From Bifiguratus adelaidae (taxonomy: Eukaryota > Mucoromycota > Endogonomycetes > Endogonales): a DNA stretch of 64,000 nt. The position numbers and the translations under genes were made by a program. Below, piece after piece: positions 22,756 to 33,908 of this stretch (positions within the stretch are counted from its first letter, which is position 1; every line of letters begins with the position of its first letter). Under the pieces are notes generated by a model, which saw only the letters and a list, made by a program, of their open reading frames with translations, had not been told where the DNA came from and searched no databases. Where the stretch lies: the NCBI GenBank assembly GCA_002261195.1, contig MVBO01000048.1, positions 1 through 64,000 of the forward strand, given 5' to 3'.

Positions 22756-22813
22756 GTCAAGAAGTAATCCAGGTTTCCCCACGCTTTCCATTTCGAGGCT
22801 TTGGGAGTGTTCC

Positions 22814-24324
22814 ATGCCACCGTTTGATCCGGTAGCCAACAGCACTGGGGTATCTATACCGACCAAATCGCTCGAGTTTCTCTTGAGGACACTGCGGCAT
22901 GCGCACTTTCGCAACGATGTTCAGGTTCTGGATCGCATTTACTACCGCAACAAGAATGCACAGCGACCAATGACTTATTGGAAGCGTCTTCAAAAGGTAG
23001 GCAGGTCGAAGAGGTGCCAATTGTTCAGTCCTATGCGCTTACGTTTTCGCAAACATAGCTACGACGTTTGCTGGTCCGTTTGAACAACGTTGGTATAGAA
23101 CAGGAAATCGAACTACTATTTTGTGCGTGCTGGAACGAAACATCGTACGTACGTCGCACTGTAGGCTGTTTTATGATCTGACAACGCCTTGGCATATGGC
23201 TATAGCGCTAGACAATGTAAAGGGCCACCTAAATACAGACCCGACGCGCGACATGTAGCAGCTGTGCTGCATAAGTGCATTGCTGCTGTTTTGCTTCTCG
23301 AGGAGGTAACGAGAACATGTCTCTACGTGAATTGAACTCAGGCTTATCATGATGCTCATTTATAGCTTCAGATGGTCACCGAGGATGTATACCTGTGAGT
23401 GAGAAAAGCTCTGCGCGAAAGAATATCCAATTGACCCATGAACTCGTAGACGATTTGGATCTCTCCTTTCACAAACATATCATATGACCGTTGCCCTCAT
23501 ATGCATGAGTGCAGTTGGACGTCTCCATGTTATTGCAAAGGCCTTGCAACAGGAGATTTCTGCCTGCTTTGCCGTATTTCGAACCTACTTGGCACAATTG
23601 CTGGTATGTGGACGCGTTATCTGTCTTTCGCGTGTTATTAAAATAACCTCGGCTTAGCTTGTGATCGACAATCCAGTGGAAGGCAAGGATGCGATGATTG
23701 AAAATTTGCCGCTGTCCATAGAGGACGCTCGCAAATCGATGGGCTTGGCAGCGGCACAAGCCGTGTTTAACATTCAGCCTTCCAAAATCTTTCATGTGGA
23801 ACCAAAGCAGATGGACGACTTGGGTCGTGTCACACGCCTGATTTCGGAGAAACACAATCCGGTGCCGGCAGCGACGAGTATGTCTTCCGGAGAGACCAAC
23901 GCTGCTACGGGCCACAATCTTGTGCTAATCGCGGAACCTGGTGGCGGAGATGAAGAAGACCTCGGTGGTACGTGCGCTGAGTTTGAATCGCACAACTTCA
24001 CATGCTTACGATTGTCTTTGATACACAGAGGCTTTAACCGAACACAGTAACGAGCTAAAAATGTTGCATCCGCAAATACCCGGAATACGTCAAGACCATC
24101 CAGCGCCTTTCAAAGATCAAATTACACCATCCACATCAACTCCACCGACAGTTCCATCGACACCTACCAAACGGAAGTCCGACATGTCACTCCCATCCAA
24201 ATCGAAGCATCCAGACAATTTCACTCCTGTCAATACTAATCAGCCCCCAAATAAGCTCAAAAAGAAGAAAAAGAAGAATTTGAAAAAGACAATGGACGAC
24301 ATTGACCGCATCTTCAACGCATGA
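22814..24324 (+). CDS. RNase MRP subunit Rmp1-like protein
   Basis: Five exons, join(22814..22996, 23059..23144, 23450..23603, 23658..23967, 24029..24324), 342 residues. The N-terminal LDRIYYRNKNAQRPMTYWKR resembles the Rmp1 signature seen in yeast as HRNKNQHR followed by a Trp-containing stretch. A helical, hydrophobic part (TVALICMSAVGRLHVIAKAL) occupies the same position as the hydrophobic middle of Rmp1. The C-terminus, KLKKKKKKNLKKTMDDIDRI then FNA, mirrors the Lys-rich end of Rmp1 (Lys tract followed by IDxIF). Rmp1 is specific to RNase MRP, which processes pre-rRNA in the nucleolus. The identification rests on scattered motifs. The third intron is about 305 nt, unusually long, and a missed exon there is possible. 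The start codon lies 58 bp from the ACSL-like start on the other strand. Confidence 0.6.
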
Positions 24325-24894
24325 CAATCGCACAACCCTAATCTGAGTGGTACGTGCGTTTTGCACGTGAAATTGGAATCGGAGCAAGGGGTGTGCATAC
24401 CCTTGCGTTCACATGAATCCGCGTTGATGAGGAATGTGTATGATAGATAGATAAGACATAGTCTATAGCTACTTATGCATTGCATAAGACTGTATTATAC
24501 TATTCCTGTTCTATTCAGACTTATCGGCCGTTATCTCTACGAATTTTGGGCGCAGCAAAAATCCCGTTTTTGGCAGCCTGGCGACAGGTTGACATCAAGA
24601 CAAGATTAGCATGAATTAAGTGGTCGTTAAAGGGGGGGGATTGATTGGGCAAGAACAAGGAAAAGTGGCAAAAAGTCCAGGCTTTTTGACCCTAAAAGGA
24701 TCGGCAAGGCATACTCGTCACTGTTTGATCTTCTCCCTTCCTTCTCTCTCTCATTTTCATCTCTCGCTCGCTTTTGCGTGTCGTTTTCAAAGCACATTTG
24801 GAACAAAGCACACTCTTTTCAACCGCCTTGACATCAAACACACGTGCGTCCGCCTATTCCCGATAGTCATACGTCTTTATCTCGTTATCGCTCC
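24325..24894. other. Intergenic region upstream of the perilipin gene
   Basis: Contains a CT-rich tract at about 24727-24775, typical of strong fungal promoters and leaders, and a short run of eight G at 24632-24640. No gene is seen. Confidence 0.5.
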
Positions 24895-26880
24895 ATGACA
24901 TCCAAGGACAAAAAGACTCGACAGAACGGTAAGTACGACGACCCGGTGATCTCATAAAAACCGAATGCACGCACCACCTCTGTGTGACACACGCGCCGCC
25001 CATGGGGGTCGGTATCGTACTATATCTATTGTTTGGCGACCTGTACTCGGGTACCCTTATCCGGGTTGCCCTATTTTACTTTATCTCAGCACGTTCCGTG
25101 TGCTGTTAGTCTCGTGTGAAATTTTGGGCGCTTTTTTACACCATTCACTTGCGAGCAAACGTCATTATTGGCGCTCACTGTTCCGAGTTCCGCCCTTCTC
25201 CCACCCCCCTGTTCCCCTTTTTACGTTTGACCACGGATTTGGCGTTTTATCTCTCTTTCTTTTGTGTGTTTGGGACTTGTAGAGCGCGTGTTTCGTCACT
25301 AGAGGTGTGTTGTCTGTGCCGAGGGATGGGAGGCGTGGAATTTGAGGATCGGCAAACGGAGCATTCGCTTGCCCGAATCAAGTGTACCAGAGGGCCACAG
25401 CTCGGGATTAGCTGGAATAGAAAACAGGAGCTAACAACCTTTGTTCCGTAATTTAGGTTCGAAACGAAAAGCTAACGGACACGGTGTTAACGGATCAAGT
25501 GGACAAGACCGCATCCCCGAATACGTGAGAATTGCAGACGAAGCACTCGGTCAACCTAACGCTATGGAAGACCCCACTCCAAACTACGTGTTTGACGAGG
25601 AGACAAACAAGGTACCCGAGTATACCGAGTACAATGGTGTGAGCAATGGCCATACTGCGAATGGCACCGCAAACGGCTCCACGGATAACGCGGCCAAGAA
25701 TGCCACTTGGTCCGTTCCTGAGACATTTATTCGTGTCTCGTCCTTACCGGTTTTGAAGGATAGTATAAGTACTGCCCATTCCATTGTCACGCAACACTCG
25801 CTCGGTCGCTATGCCCTCAATCAAGCGAATATCACACTGGATTTCGTGGCTAAATATGCCACACCTTATGCTGCTCCGTTGTCTCAGCGGTTCCACACTC
25901 AACTCACCAAAGCGGACGAATTGGGTTGCAAGTCGCTGGACCTTATCGAAAGCAAGTTCCCCATTGTCAAGCAACCAACTCAGGACATTCTGGACCAGAT
26001 TAGCAAGCCCTTGACTCGTGTGGATGCTATGCGCATGGACCTGAAGAAGCGTGTGGATGCAACGGTAACTGTGGTCACCAAGCCTGGATATGATATGGCG
26101 TATGAAGTCAACAAGCGCGCAATACATGTCGTCGACAATGTCGAAGCCGTCGTGAACAAGTATCTTCCAGCCAAGTCAGAGAATGCACAAAAGGCGGAGT
26201 CGACCAAGGACGATCAACAGGTGACTCAACGTGTCTATCATCTTACTATGTCTCTTCCGGACCGTCTGGGCCATCGTTTCAGCACGACTCTTCAAAATAC
26301 GCCTCGTACCCGAGAAGAATTGACCAAGTTGCTCGAGACCAATGATCTCCTTGCGACTTCTATTGCGTCTCTCTCACAGCTCAATGATCATCTCAAGCTC
26401 TGGCTCAACAACACTGCACAACAAGCTCAAGCCAGACTGGTACCTGCCCATGTCTCTGATCGCGTTCATGGCCTTACTTCTCAAGTCGTCCAACAATATG
26501 CCGAAACACAAGCCAAAGCATCTGCTCGTATCCAAGAATTGTCTCAAGAGCTGCTCAAGGAACTCGATGCAGTCTCTGCCTATGTACGCCAACACGCTCC
26601 CCAGTTGCCACCCTCCATTCAACAACGATTGGACCCGCTTGTTGGCTTCGCAGAGGATGAATATGCCTTGATTAGGGACCAAGTCCTTCGTCAAGACCAA
26701 ACGGCCTTCCAAAAGGCCCAAAACGTTGTGCATTTGACTCAGGATAAGGTGCTTCCTGTTCTCTGGGAATCCGTTGCCTCTGTTCGGGAAGAAGCCACCT
26801 ATTATCGCGTCTTTATGGGTGTACAGAGTGAGAAGGTTGTCAATGATGTCCGTGGAGCATTTGGCGTTGCTGTCAAATGA
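24895..26880 (+). CDS. Perilipin-like lipid droplet protein (fungal CAP20/MPL1 type)
   Basis: Two exons, join(24895..24928, 25457..26880), 485 residues. The first exon encodes only the leader TSKDKKTRQN, after which comes a 528-nt intron, the longest in the window. After a hydrophilic Asn/Gly-rich leader, the perilipin-type region begins at about residue 95: SVPETFIRVSSLPVLKDSIS, then YALNQANITLDFVAKYATPY and FPIVKQPTQDILDQISKPL, matching the wording of fungal perilipins (PAT-like domain, 'FPxxxxP'). The C-terminal half is a series of long amphipathic helices (TRVDAMRMDLKKRVDATVTV). The family coats lipid droplets and regulates storage lipid use, and in pathogens appressorium function. No signal peptide or membrane segment is present. 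Confidence 0.78.
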
Positions 26881-27116
26881 CGGGTCTTTTACAATATATG
26901 ACATGAATACCCCCTACAATAAAACTTTGCATGATCATTCCTTTTCCAGTCGTGCCTTGTCATTACGGATCTGGTGATCTTACACTAAGCCACGACAATG
27001 GCTCCCAAACAACATGCATCCCAAGTCTCATTGTCTCTGTCGAAGTTGAAAATCTCCCTCACTTGAAAATTTTGTCGACGTCATCGATTGCTAGTTGTCG
27101 CTTCTTCTTGTTGATC

Positions 27117-27496
27117 ATGTCCTGGAAGTCATCGCTTTCCAACACAGTCAAGGAGATTCGCCTTCACTTTTGTCAAACCTCGCCTTCAAGTGCAGGTATA
27201 AGGTACGATGCCAGGATCCTTCTTTTGCGACGCTAATGAGTGTAGACAATATTTGACGGAGAACTATGCTTCGATAAAGAAGGACAACCCTTCGTTGCCT
27301 ATTCTGATACGGGAAGTGAATGGCATACAAGCACGCGCCTTCGCTCGATTCGGTACGTTGCTTAGAAAGTTATGTCTTTATACAGCAGGGCTAACAGGCG
27401 TTTATAGACAAGGGTGTCGAGAAACAGATCAAGCTGGATAATGTGGCCGCCAAGGATGTGGAGCAAGTATTACAGCAACTAATCAACAAAAACTAG
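27117..27496 (+). CDS. NADH dehydrogenase (complex I) subunit B8 / NDUFA2-like
   Basis: Three exons, join(27117..27202, 27246..27352, 27408..27496), 93 residues, the usual length for this subunit. It begins SWKSSLSNTVKEIRLHFCQT. The thioredoxin-like fold signatures are EIRLHFCQTSPSSAGIR, QYLTENYASIKKDNPSLPIL and IREVNGIQARAFARFDKG, and the end is NVAAKDVEQVLQQLINKN. The human homologue has the same LPILIRE and C-x(n)-RD positions. NDUFA2 is an accessory subunit of mitochondrial complex I. It lies 236 bp downstream of the perilipin gene on the same strand and ends 133 bp before the converging Msb2-like gene. The stop is TAG at 27494. Confidence 0.9.
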
Positions 27497-27629
27497 AGCG
27501 AAGGTTATAGGCTGTACTTGTCATTTATCAATGGACGCCTTGTCGTCATTTTTCTCTCATTTTGCAGATTTCAACCTCTTCCTGATCACGTTTATTGTGC
27601 TATGGGTCCATGCAGCAGAAAAATCAACG

Positions 27630-30050
27630 CTAGAAAGCTTGAGGCGCCTTGAACCGGCCAAGTTGTCCTCCACGACTGTCATCGCTCGTCTGACTGAACG
27701 ACCAAATGTCGCGTCTCTGGTCGAATCCCAATGAATTGCCCATCATCATTGGTGTACTAATCTCTGGTGCTGGCACAAGCCCGGGAGCTTGAACAATGTT
27801 TGGTCCCATGCTGTTTTGCCGCGCCTGCTTCCGACGTCGGTAATGAAGGACCAATCCGACGGTGACGGCAACGTATGCCAAGGCAGCCCCAGCAACTGAG
27901 AGCCCAATGACGAGAGCATTATTGTTACCACTACCGGGAGCACCGGAAGACGTATCGACATTGTTGGGGAGACTGCCAAGGAAGGGGGACCCATTATTGG
28001 CCGGAGATGTCGTCGTCGCCGCTCCTTGATTCTGGACTACTAGCATGAAGGATTGATCAATCAATGAGCCCAAGGGAGGCTGGTTCAAGAGAAACGAAGA
28101 TGTGTCTTCCATCTGTTGTTGCAGCTTTCCCACATAGGCTTCAGGAAGTCCAAAACTAAGATATACGCCTTGTCCAGAAAAGGTTTGGGAAGTACCAGCG
28201 CTTCTTTTCGCAAGCACCATAGACGTACTTGAGGCACTACCGGGCAAGGCACTCCATATCTTTACCACCATGACCTGACTGGAATTAGTACCAGTGGCTT
28301 CCTCTATTAATGAAGTAAATTGAGAAACGACTTGAGCAGTGGACACGGGTTGAGTGCAGAGCGCCGCATACGAAATATCCTTGAGGCGGAAGGTCACGAG
28401 CGCATAATTTGCTAAGTAAAACGGAAACGATGAGCCAAACATGTATTAGCACACAGATTCCTGCTTACCCGGGACATTCGTAGTTCCATAGGGAACTATA
28501 CTCTCTGGTAAACTTTGAGGCGACACACTCGCCTCGCTTGAACTCGCTGAGCTTCTGGATGAAGGCACATTGGTAATGGCAGAGAGATCAAGCGATGATG
28601 GTAACCAATTAGACGAACTTGATGACGCCGTCGTTGTCTGACTCGGACTCTGCGAGGTCGTGGTCGTACTTGTACTTGTGCTTGTCGCGCTGGACGATGA
28701 GCTGGTGGACGTGGCAGTTGATGTCGACGTGATCTGGCCTTGGCTTATGCTCGTAATTGGATAACCAGTCGCTGAAGATCCCCTGGACGACTCGTGAATC
28801 GTCGATGAGGATGCATGGGTGAAAAAGACACTCGATTGGCTCCAGAGAGATGAATGATGTCCAGAGTAACTCGGATATGCACTTGGAACACCAGTCATTA
28901 ATGGGCTGGACAAGGAATCGCCAGTGATATGCGACATAGTGGAACTGCCTACATCCGGCTTTGTAGATGTAGGCGTTCCGGTAGCCAGCCCCGTGGTCCA
29001 AGTTCCCTGATGCGTAAAGAATCCGCTCGTCGACGAAGCAGGATGACTATGATATGAAGACACCGATGACGCCCCTGTCGGAATTGGCAACCCAGGAACG
29101 TCCCAAGGCTGAGATGACGAAGGATACGATGCCTCGCTCGAACGCGCAGATGTTGCAATGGGATGAGAGAACGACCAACTGAAAGTCGGGAACCATGGAC
29201 GATCTGACGCACCAGTCGCACCGGCACTGGGGGTTATCGAGCTCTGTGCATCTGTAGATGAAGCAATGAGATAGGAAGAATAGACGTTCGAAGGATCACT
29301 ATTCGTTGGTATCACAGATGGTCTGCCATGATCTGAAGACATGGTTAATGACGAATGTGGGGAATACGACGCAATCGCTGGTGTGGGAGTCTTATGCGGC
29401 AACGACCTGCCACTTGATAGATAAGCCGTAGGAATCACTGGTATAGACGGGGAAAAGCTTGAGGTTATAGGCAACCACGTTGGAGATGAGGATCGATGAA
29501 TCGAACTCTCCAAGGCATGCGTTGTCACACTCGCAGAGTGAGAGAAGCTTGAAATTGCATTGGAAGGAATGATGGGAGGAAGTGTCAAATGAGGTCCCCC
29601 CGACTGGGATGTTTCGCCATGCCATGTCTCGCTCGTGGAGCTCGCCGACAAGAAAGGCGTCGCACTCGCTGCAGACTCGCTACTCGATGACATACTTGGT
29701 TTTGCGAATGACAGGAAATTCATCGAAGATGAATACTCTTGACCTGCACTGCGAGTAGACGACTGGGAAGCGGGAGAATAATGGCGAGCTTGACTCGAGC
29801 TCGTTGCCGAGGCAGCCCGATGGGTATCAACCAATGTTTGAGAAGGATAGGAATGGGATCGTGCGTCTGTGAACGGTGCTTTTGCATCTGTCAACGTGAC
29901 ATGATGCTGTGACGAACGCGCAGAAGAGGCATTCGAGCTCGCGGCCAATCCAGTCTCCAAATACTGACCAGTCACAGGCACAGGCAACGACGAGCAGACA
30001 TGGACACAAATAATGAGCACGGTAGATACCGAACTCCACCTGTGTCTCAT
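27630..30050 (-). CDS. Msb2-like signalling mucin, single-pass plasma membrane protein
   Basis: Two exons, complement(27630..28411, 28469..30050), 787 residues. It starts at ATG 30050 with a signal peptide (WSSVSTVLIICVHVCSSLP). Then come about 480 residues of Ser/Thr/Pro-rich mucin sequence. The extracellular conserved block, NYALVTFRLKDISYAALC and EEATGTNSSQVMVVKIWS, precedes PPLGSLIDQSFMLVVQ, as in the Hkr1/Msb2 homology region. A transmembrane helix (ALVIGLSVAGAALAYVAVTV) is followed by HYRRRKQARQ and a ~70-residue cytoplasmic tail. Msb2 senses surface and osmotic cues upstream of Cdc42 and the MAPK pathways for filamentous growth and invasion. The overall architecture, rather than strong sequence identity, supports the call, so another serine/threonine-rich membrane sensor is possible. 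Confidence 0.65.
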
Positions 30051-30919
30051 CAATGCTATCCACGTAGAAACGACAATACGCAACCTACAGAACCAGCCTG
30101 AGGATGGGCAAATGCAAAGAGGTGTAGCCAGACGATCATTGCGCTCCCGGTCTACTCATGGATGAAGCGAAGACAAATAAGGCAAGCATCGTCCTGAGCC
30201 CCTCATCTTGTCAAGGACTGGGTGCATTGTAGGCTGACCTTTGACTTTGCCAAAAAAGGATGAAACGTCTCCTTTTACGTTTAAGTTTTGATTGGAATGC
30301 GGAAATCATCGATTAACACGCGCGAGCTATTTTGGTGGTGGGTTTGGGTTCATGCCCCTAACCCCAAGCTCGGGCATGACAACACAAGATTCGTTTGTTT
30401 GTTTGTTTCAAAAGCAAGATGGCCCAATGTATGTTCGACCTCATTGTGCAAGCCGTGGCGTTGCGAACCCACACGGTGATGTTTCCAAAAATGGCCGAAG
30501 CTTCCCATCATTTTTGTTTGTCTGTCCTAAACAAGAATGAGTGCGTTGTAATTGCGACGTGAAGGCGGTGCGGGCGAACGAATGGTATGCGAGATCAACT
30601 CACAGAAGTGCCCCGAGTGCGCATTTGCCCACTCCAATTGGATTCGCAGCATTGACAAGCCTATCAAAACAACGATGACTATCAAGGCGCACAAATTCGC
30701 CGAGGAGTGCGCCGCAATGATGGACAAACAAATTCATTGAGGCAGGATGACGCTAGAATCAGTTCGAATATGGCCTGCCAAAATGTTGAGCATGGCCAAC
30801 GCCAATGTTTATGTTCTTTTACTGCTGCAAAAACGCTATATAATGCGCGCTTTTTCGACGACCCTTCCCATCCTCAGCCAACTCTCCACTCACCTCAATC
30901 ACCTCGATCGTTATCCGAA
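30051..30919. other. Intergenic region, divergent promoters
   Basis: 869 bp between the Msb2-like gene and the secreted protein gene. Open frames of 60-80 codons occur on both strands but have no family similarity. A TATA box lies near the right end (listed separately). Confidence 0.5.
30837..30843 (+). promoter_or_regulatory. TATA box TATATAA
   Basis: Lies 77 bp upstream of the start of the secreted Lys-rich protein, followed by a CT-rich leader with 'cccatcctcagcc' start-site-like sequence. Confidence 0.6.
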
Positions 30920-31369
30920 ATGAAGCTTTCTTTCGTCACCGTCGCCCTCTTGGCCACCATTGCGGCCGTCTCTGCCCAATTCCCCGCTCAGGCTGCTCAT
31001 GCTAAGGCTGTTGACCTCCACAACAGCAAGCAACAGCACAACAAGCACCGCCACAACCAACAGAAGGAGAATAAGGGACACGGCAAAGTACGCCAGCACA
31101 ATGAGAAATCCTGCCGCAAGAAGGAGCCCAAGCACAAGAATTGCCCTCCCCTCCGCCCCAGCCCCTGCACAGTTACCAAAACTGTAATTCTTACTCCTGG
31201 CATGCCAAGCAAGGAGCACTACCCAGAGCCCGAGAAATATGAGCCTATGAAGGAAAAGGAGCGCGAGCAGGAGGACCAGAAGAATGAGAAGAACAAGAAG
31301 CACGACTACAACTACAACGAGCCCATTTACTACGGTAATAACTGGAAGAATGGCATGCCTCGCGCTTAA
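30920..31369 (+). CDS. Secreted lysine/histidine/asparagine-rich small protein
   Basis: Single exon of 149 residues. A signal peptide (KLSFVTVALLATIAAVSA, cleaved near AQF) opens the protein. The mature part is strongly basic and hydrophilic (KQQHNKHRHNQQKENKGHGK), has two Cys pairs (SCRKKEPKHKNCPP; PSPCTVTKTVILTPG), and ends with KHDYNYNEPIYYGNNW. The CTVTKTVILTPG segment resembles the ends of fungal cell-wall or secreted proteins. A TATA box and pyrimidine-rich leader sit immediately upstream, so expression is probably high and regulated. I recognise no family; a cell-wall or effector-like role is inference from the signal peptide and composition. Confidence 0.7.
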   Translation: MKLSFVTVALLATIAAVSAQFPAQAAHAKAVDLHNSKQQHNKHRHNQQKENKGHGKVRQHNEKSCRKKEPKHKNCPPLRPSPCTVTKTVILTPGMPSKEHYPEPEKYEPMKEKEREQEDQKNEKNKKHDYNYNEPIYYGNNWKNGMPRA

Positions 31370-31879
31370 TCTTCCTGTCCCTACTCTTTTTGTATTCATG
31401 ATACTATTTATGTACCTTTTTCTTCGTGATCTTGCACCGATCTTTTCCTTCAAATAGAGATGAAATCACCTTTCCGCTATGCTGTCATGGAGACACTATT
31501 TGAACACGTCTGTCCATCTGTCTGATAATTGCATCCCTGGACGGTCTCAATGAAGACCGCCTAGACCAAATTTGACGGACATCTTTTTAGTACGAATGGA
31601 ACATGAGCCTAAAATATCCATTCTGAGGCGGTAGAGAGCTCAATGGATGCCAGACTGGGGCTCCTCTAATCGACAACTCTCTCTTGGCTTCAACCTTGGG
31701 CAGTCGTATACTCAAAAAAGCTCGTAGAGACGTTCCGTCGTCTTTTGCTGTCCTGGACAAGAAACGACTGCGTTTCCTTTTCCAGCCAGTTGCCTCATGC
31801 GTCACCTGATGCGGGGGAGGGGAGCAGTCTATAACACTATAAAGGCCGAAGCTTGTTTTACTTTTCAACACAATTCATC
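31370..31879. other. Intergenic region with TATA box and stress-type element
   Basis: Mostly unremarkable. Near its right end it holds AGGGG at 31818-31822 (the core of a stress response element) and TATAAA at 31838-31843, both upstream of the next small gene. Confidence 0.45.
31838..31843 (+). promoter_or_regulatory. TATA box TATAAA
   Basis: Located 42 bp upstream of the small protein start at 31880. Confidence 0.5.
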
Positions 31880-32098
31880 ATGCCTTCTGTACCTTCAACT
31901 TCACAACCCAAGAACAGCACCCTGGCTTCTACATCTAATGGTGCGCGCAACACCGCATCCACCAAATCGTCCAATCGACGTCCCAGTACCACCTTGCCTG
32001 CCGAACCTAGTTTTGTGTATCGACGAGTAGACGCCCGGGAAGAGGGTATGCATTTCGTTGGCGCTGGCTGTGGTGGTCCACAAATGGGTCGACCTTGA
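31880..32098 (+). CDS. Small Ser/Thr-rich protein, unknown function
   Basis: Single exon of 72 residues. It starts PSVPSTSQPKNSTLASTSNG, is Ser/Thr/Asn-rich and basic (NTASTKSSNRRPSTTLPA), and has an ordered-looking C-terminus, EPSFVYRRVDAREEGMHFVG then AGCGGPQMGRP. There is no signal peptide or membrane segment. An AGGGG element and a TATA box lie just upstream, which suggests stress-responsive expression. I recognise no family. The C-terminal FVYRR/GMHFVGAG end looks conserved in type but cannot be assigned. Confidence 0.5.
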   Translation: MPSVPSTSQPKNSTLASTSNGARNTASTKSSNRRPSTTLPAEPSFVYRRVDAREEGMHFVGAGCGGPQMGRP

Positions 32099-32599
32099 GG
32101 TGTTCATCCTTTGTATGTATGGTGTACATAGGCTTGTCTATAAAACTGTCTGCCCAAAAGAAAACGTGTTCTACCTTGTTTAATGCGGGGTAATCCCACC
32201 CTCTCCCCCTTTTGTGCCCATACATACTGCCAACCCTACTTCTCTAAAAGCCCTCCATTCCCATATGTTTACCCTTGTCCAATGCCAAAGCTTGCTTTCT
32301 GCATGTTGACGCACAAGGGAAAAATGGCACCACATGACACTCTTTTGGAACACTAGCTTCGTAACCTTCTTTCCTGTTCTTCAAGGGTCCGGTTGTCGGG
32401 ATAGTCTCCTGTCGATTTGTCCTTGAGTGAACGCCTCACCGGTCCACAGTAGCGTTTCACAAGTCCGTGTCCTTGGTCGTTTGGGTGCACCGCAAAAAGA
32501 GTCAACGGCAAATAGTCCGAAGGATGCCAGGAGACTGCTGAAAACTTCATACTCTCAACGACCTCTCCACCTCCTTGACCCCTGGGCCCGAGCTATACC
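32099..32599. other. Intergenic region without recognisable gene
   Basis: Upstream region of the Nem1-like gene. Nothing beyond short chance open frames is visible. Confidence 0.5.
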
Positions 32600-33852
32600 A
32601 TGGAGGGTCTGGACACTTCAGGTGACGAGCCTGTGAGTGTATCAGCCCGATCTCATGAAGGCGAAGCCTTGACAGCAGCCTCGACGACATCGCCTCGTTA
32701 CTCATCCTATGTCATCATTCATTACGTTTTTCTCCTATACGCACTGTTTTGCCGACTGCTCAACTGGACAACAACTAACGTTCACCTTGCTCATGGGTCA
32801 ACGGAGCTGGCCGCCAAACAACGTTCGTCGGAAGAGGACTCTGTCCCAGAGTCGCGTCTTCTTCATGAGGCTGCTGCTCAACAAGCCATGATTAAGAGTG
32901 ATACGTTTCCTCCTGGCCTCGAATTGGCTCCACCAACACCGTCTTCCTCGTCTCCCCTTTCCGACATCACCAATGCGAACGACACAGACACAAATTCATC
33001 TGATGGCAAAGTGGTCGCACGCCGCAGATCCAATCGCCATATCAAATCACCATCCTTTCCAAATACCCCTTCCCCGTCGCCATCTACCTCGTCCAACTTG
33101 ATCAAATCCTCTCCCCGCAAACCACTCAAACCTCCCTCATCGTATTTTGTAACCAAGACATTGGTCCTCGACCTTGACGAAACGCTTATTCATTCAACGT
33201 CCCGTGGTTTCGCGAGCTCTTCAAGGCGGTATGGACGAAACAATCATCAAAGTCACATGATCGAGGTCATGGTGGATAAGCGAAGTTGCCTCTACTATGT
33301 GCACAAGAGGCCGCATGTGGATTACTTTCTCAAAAAGGTGAGCACAGGTGCACGGCAGAAGGATGATGTTAACGCCACATGGAGGTGTGTGAATGGTACA
33401 AGGTCATTATCTTTACTGCGTCCATGGCCGAATACGCTGATCCAGTAATTGACTGGCTGGAACAGGGGCGTAAGATGTTTGGCGGCCGATTGTTTCGTCA
33501 GGTAGGTCAATCGCAACGCGGCATAGCCCATCTGATGCTCTTGCAGTCTTGCACCACGCACAATGGAACCTATCTCAAAGATTTGACGATTGTCAATCCT
33601 GACCTGTCCAAGGTTGCCTTAATCGACAACTCTCCAGCCTCGTATGCGCTGAACAGAGAGAATGCTATACCCATTGAGGGCTGGATATCCGATCCCAACG
33701 ACGAGGCCCTCCTTGATCTACTTCCATTCCTGGATGCACTTCGCTTCTTGGAGGACGTGCGCAGCGTGTTGCGATTACGCGCTGTGGGTGGACCTCGTCA
33801 TGAAGCTTGTGTGCCTGCTGATGTGGATTGGGTCAAGGAACAGGCCATTTAG
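32600..33852 (+). CDS. Nem1/CTDNEP1-like FCP1-family phosphatase
   Basis: Three exons, join(32600..33337, 33385..33501, 33547..33852), 386 residues, with phase 0 introns. The N-terminal part carries a membrane segment (SSYVIIHYVFLLYALFCRLL). A Ser/Pro-rich linker follows. The catalytic FCP1 homology domain begins with TLVLDLDETLIHSTSRG, with the DxDxT nucleophile, and continues with YYVHKRPHVDYFLKK, IFTASMAEYADPVIDWLE, CTTHNGTYLKDLTIVN and ALIDNSPASYALNRENAIPI. Nem1 with Spo7 dephosphorylates the phosphatidate phosphatase Pah1 at the ER and nuclear membrane, steering phospholipid versus storage lipid synthesis. The membrane segment near the N-terminus distinguishes it from Psr1-type phosphatases. 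Together with the perilipin gene it marks a lipid-droplet theme, although the genes are unlinked in function here. Confidence 0.85.
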
Positions 33853-33908
33853 ACCAATCAATGCTTGACATGCTAGATATAGATAGGAGGTGTCCATAGA
33901 TTGTTGTA

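Noticed and set aside
23145-23449. Extra exon in the long intron of the Rmp1-like gene
   Set aside because: Candidate pieces (for example 23262-23308) would break the reading frame at the known neighbouring exons.
28609-29227. Arg/His-rich frames on the minus strand inside the mucin gene
   Set aside because: They are frame-shifted readings of the Ser/Thr-rich repeat region of the Msb2-like gene.
30911-31453. Hydrophobic, Val/Leu-rich frame on the minus strand opposite the secreted protein
   Set aside because: Antisense of Lys/Asn/Gln-rich codons always reads as hydrophobic; the plus-strand gene has the signal peptide, TATA box and stop.
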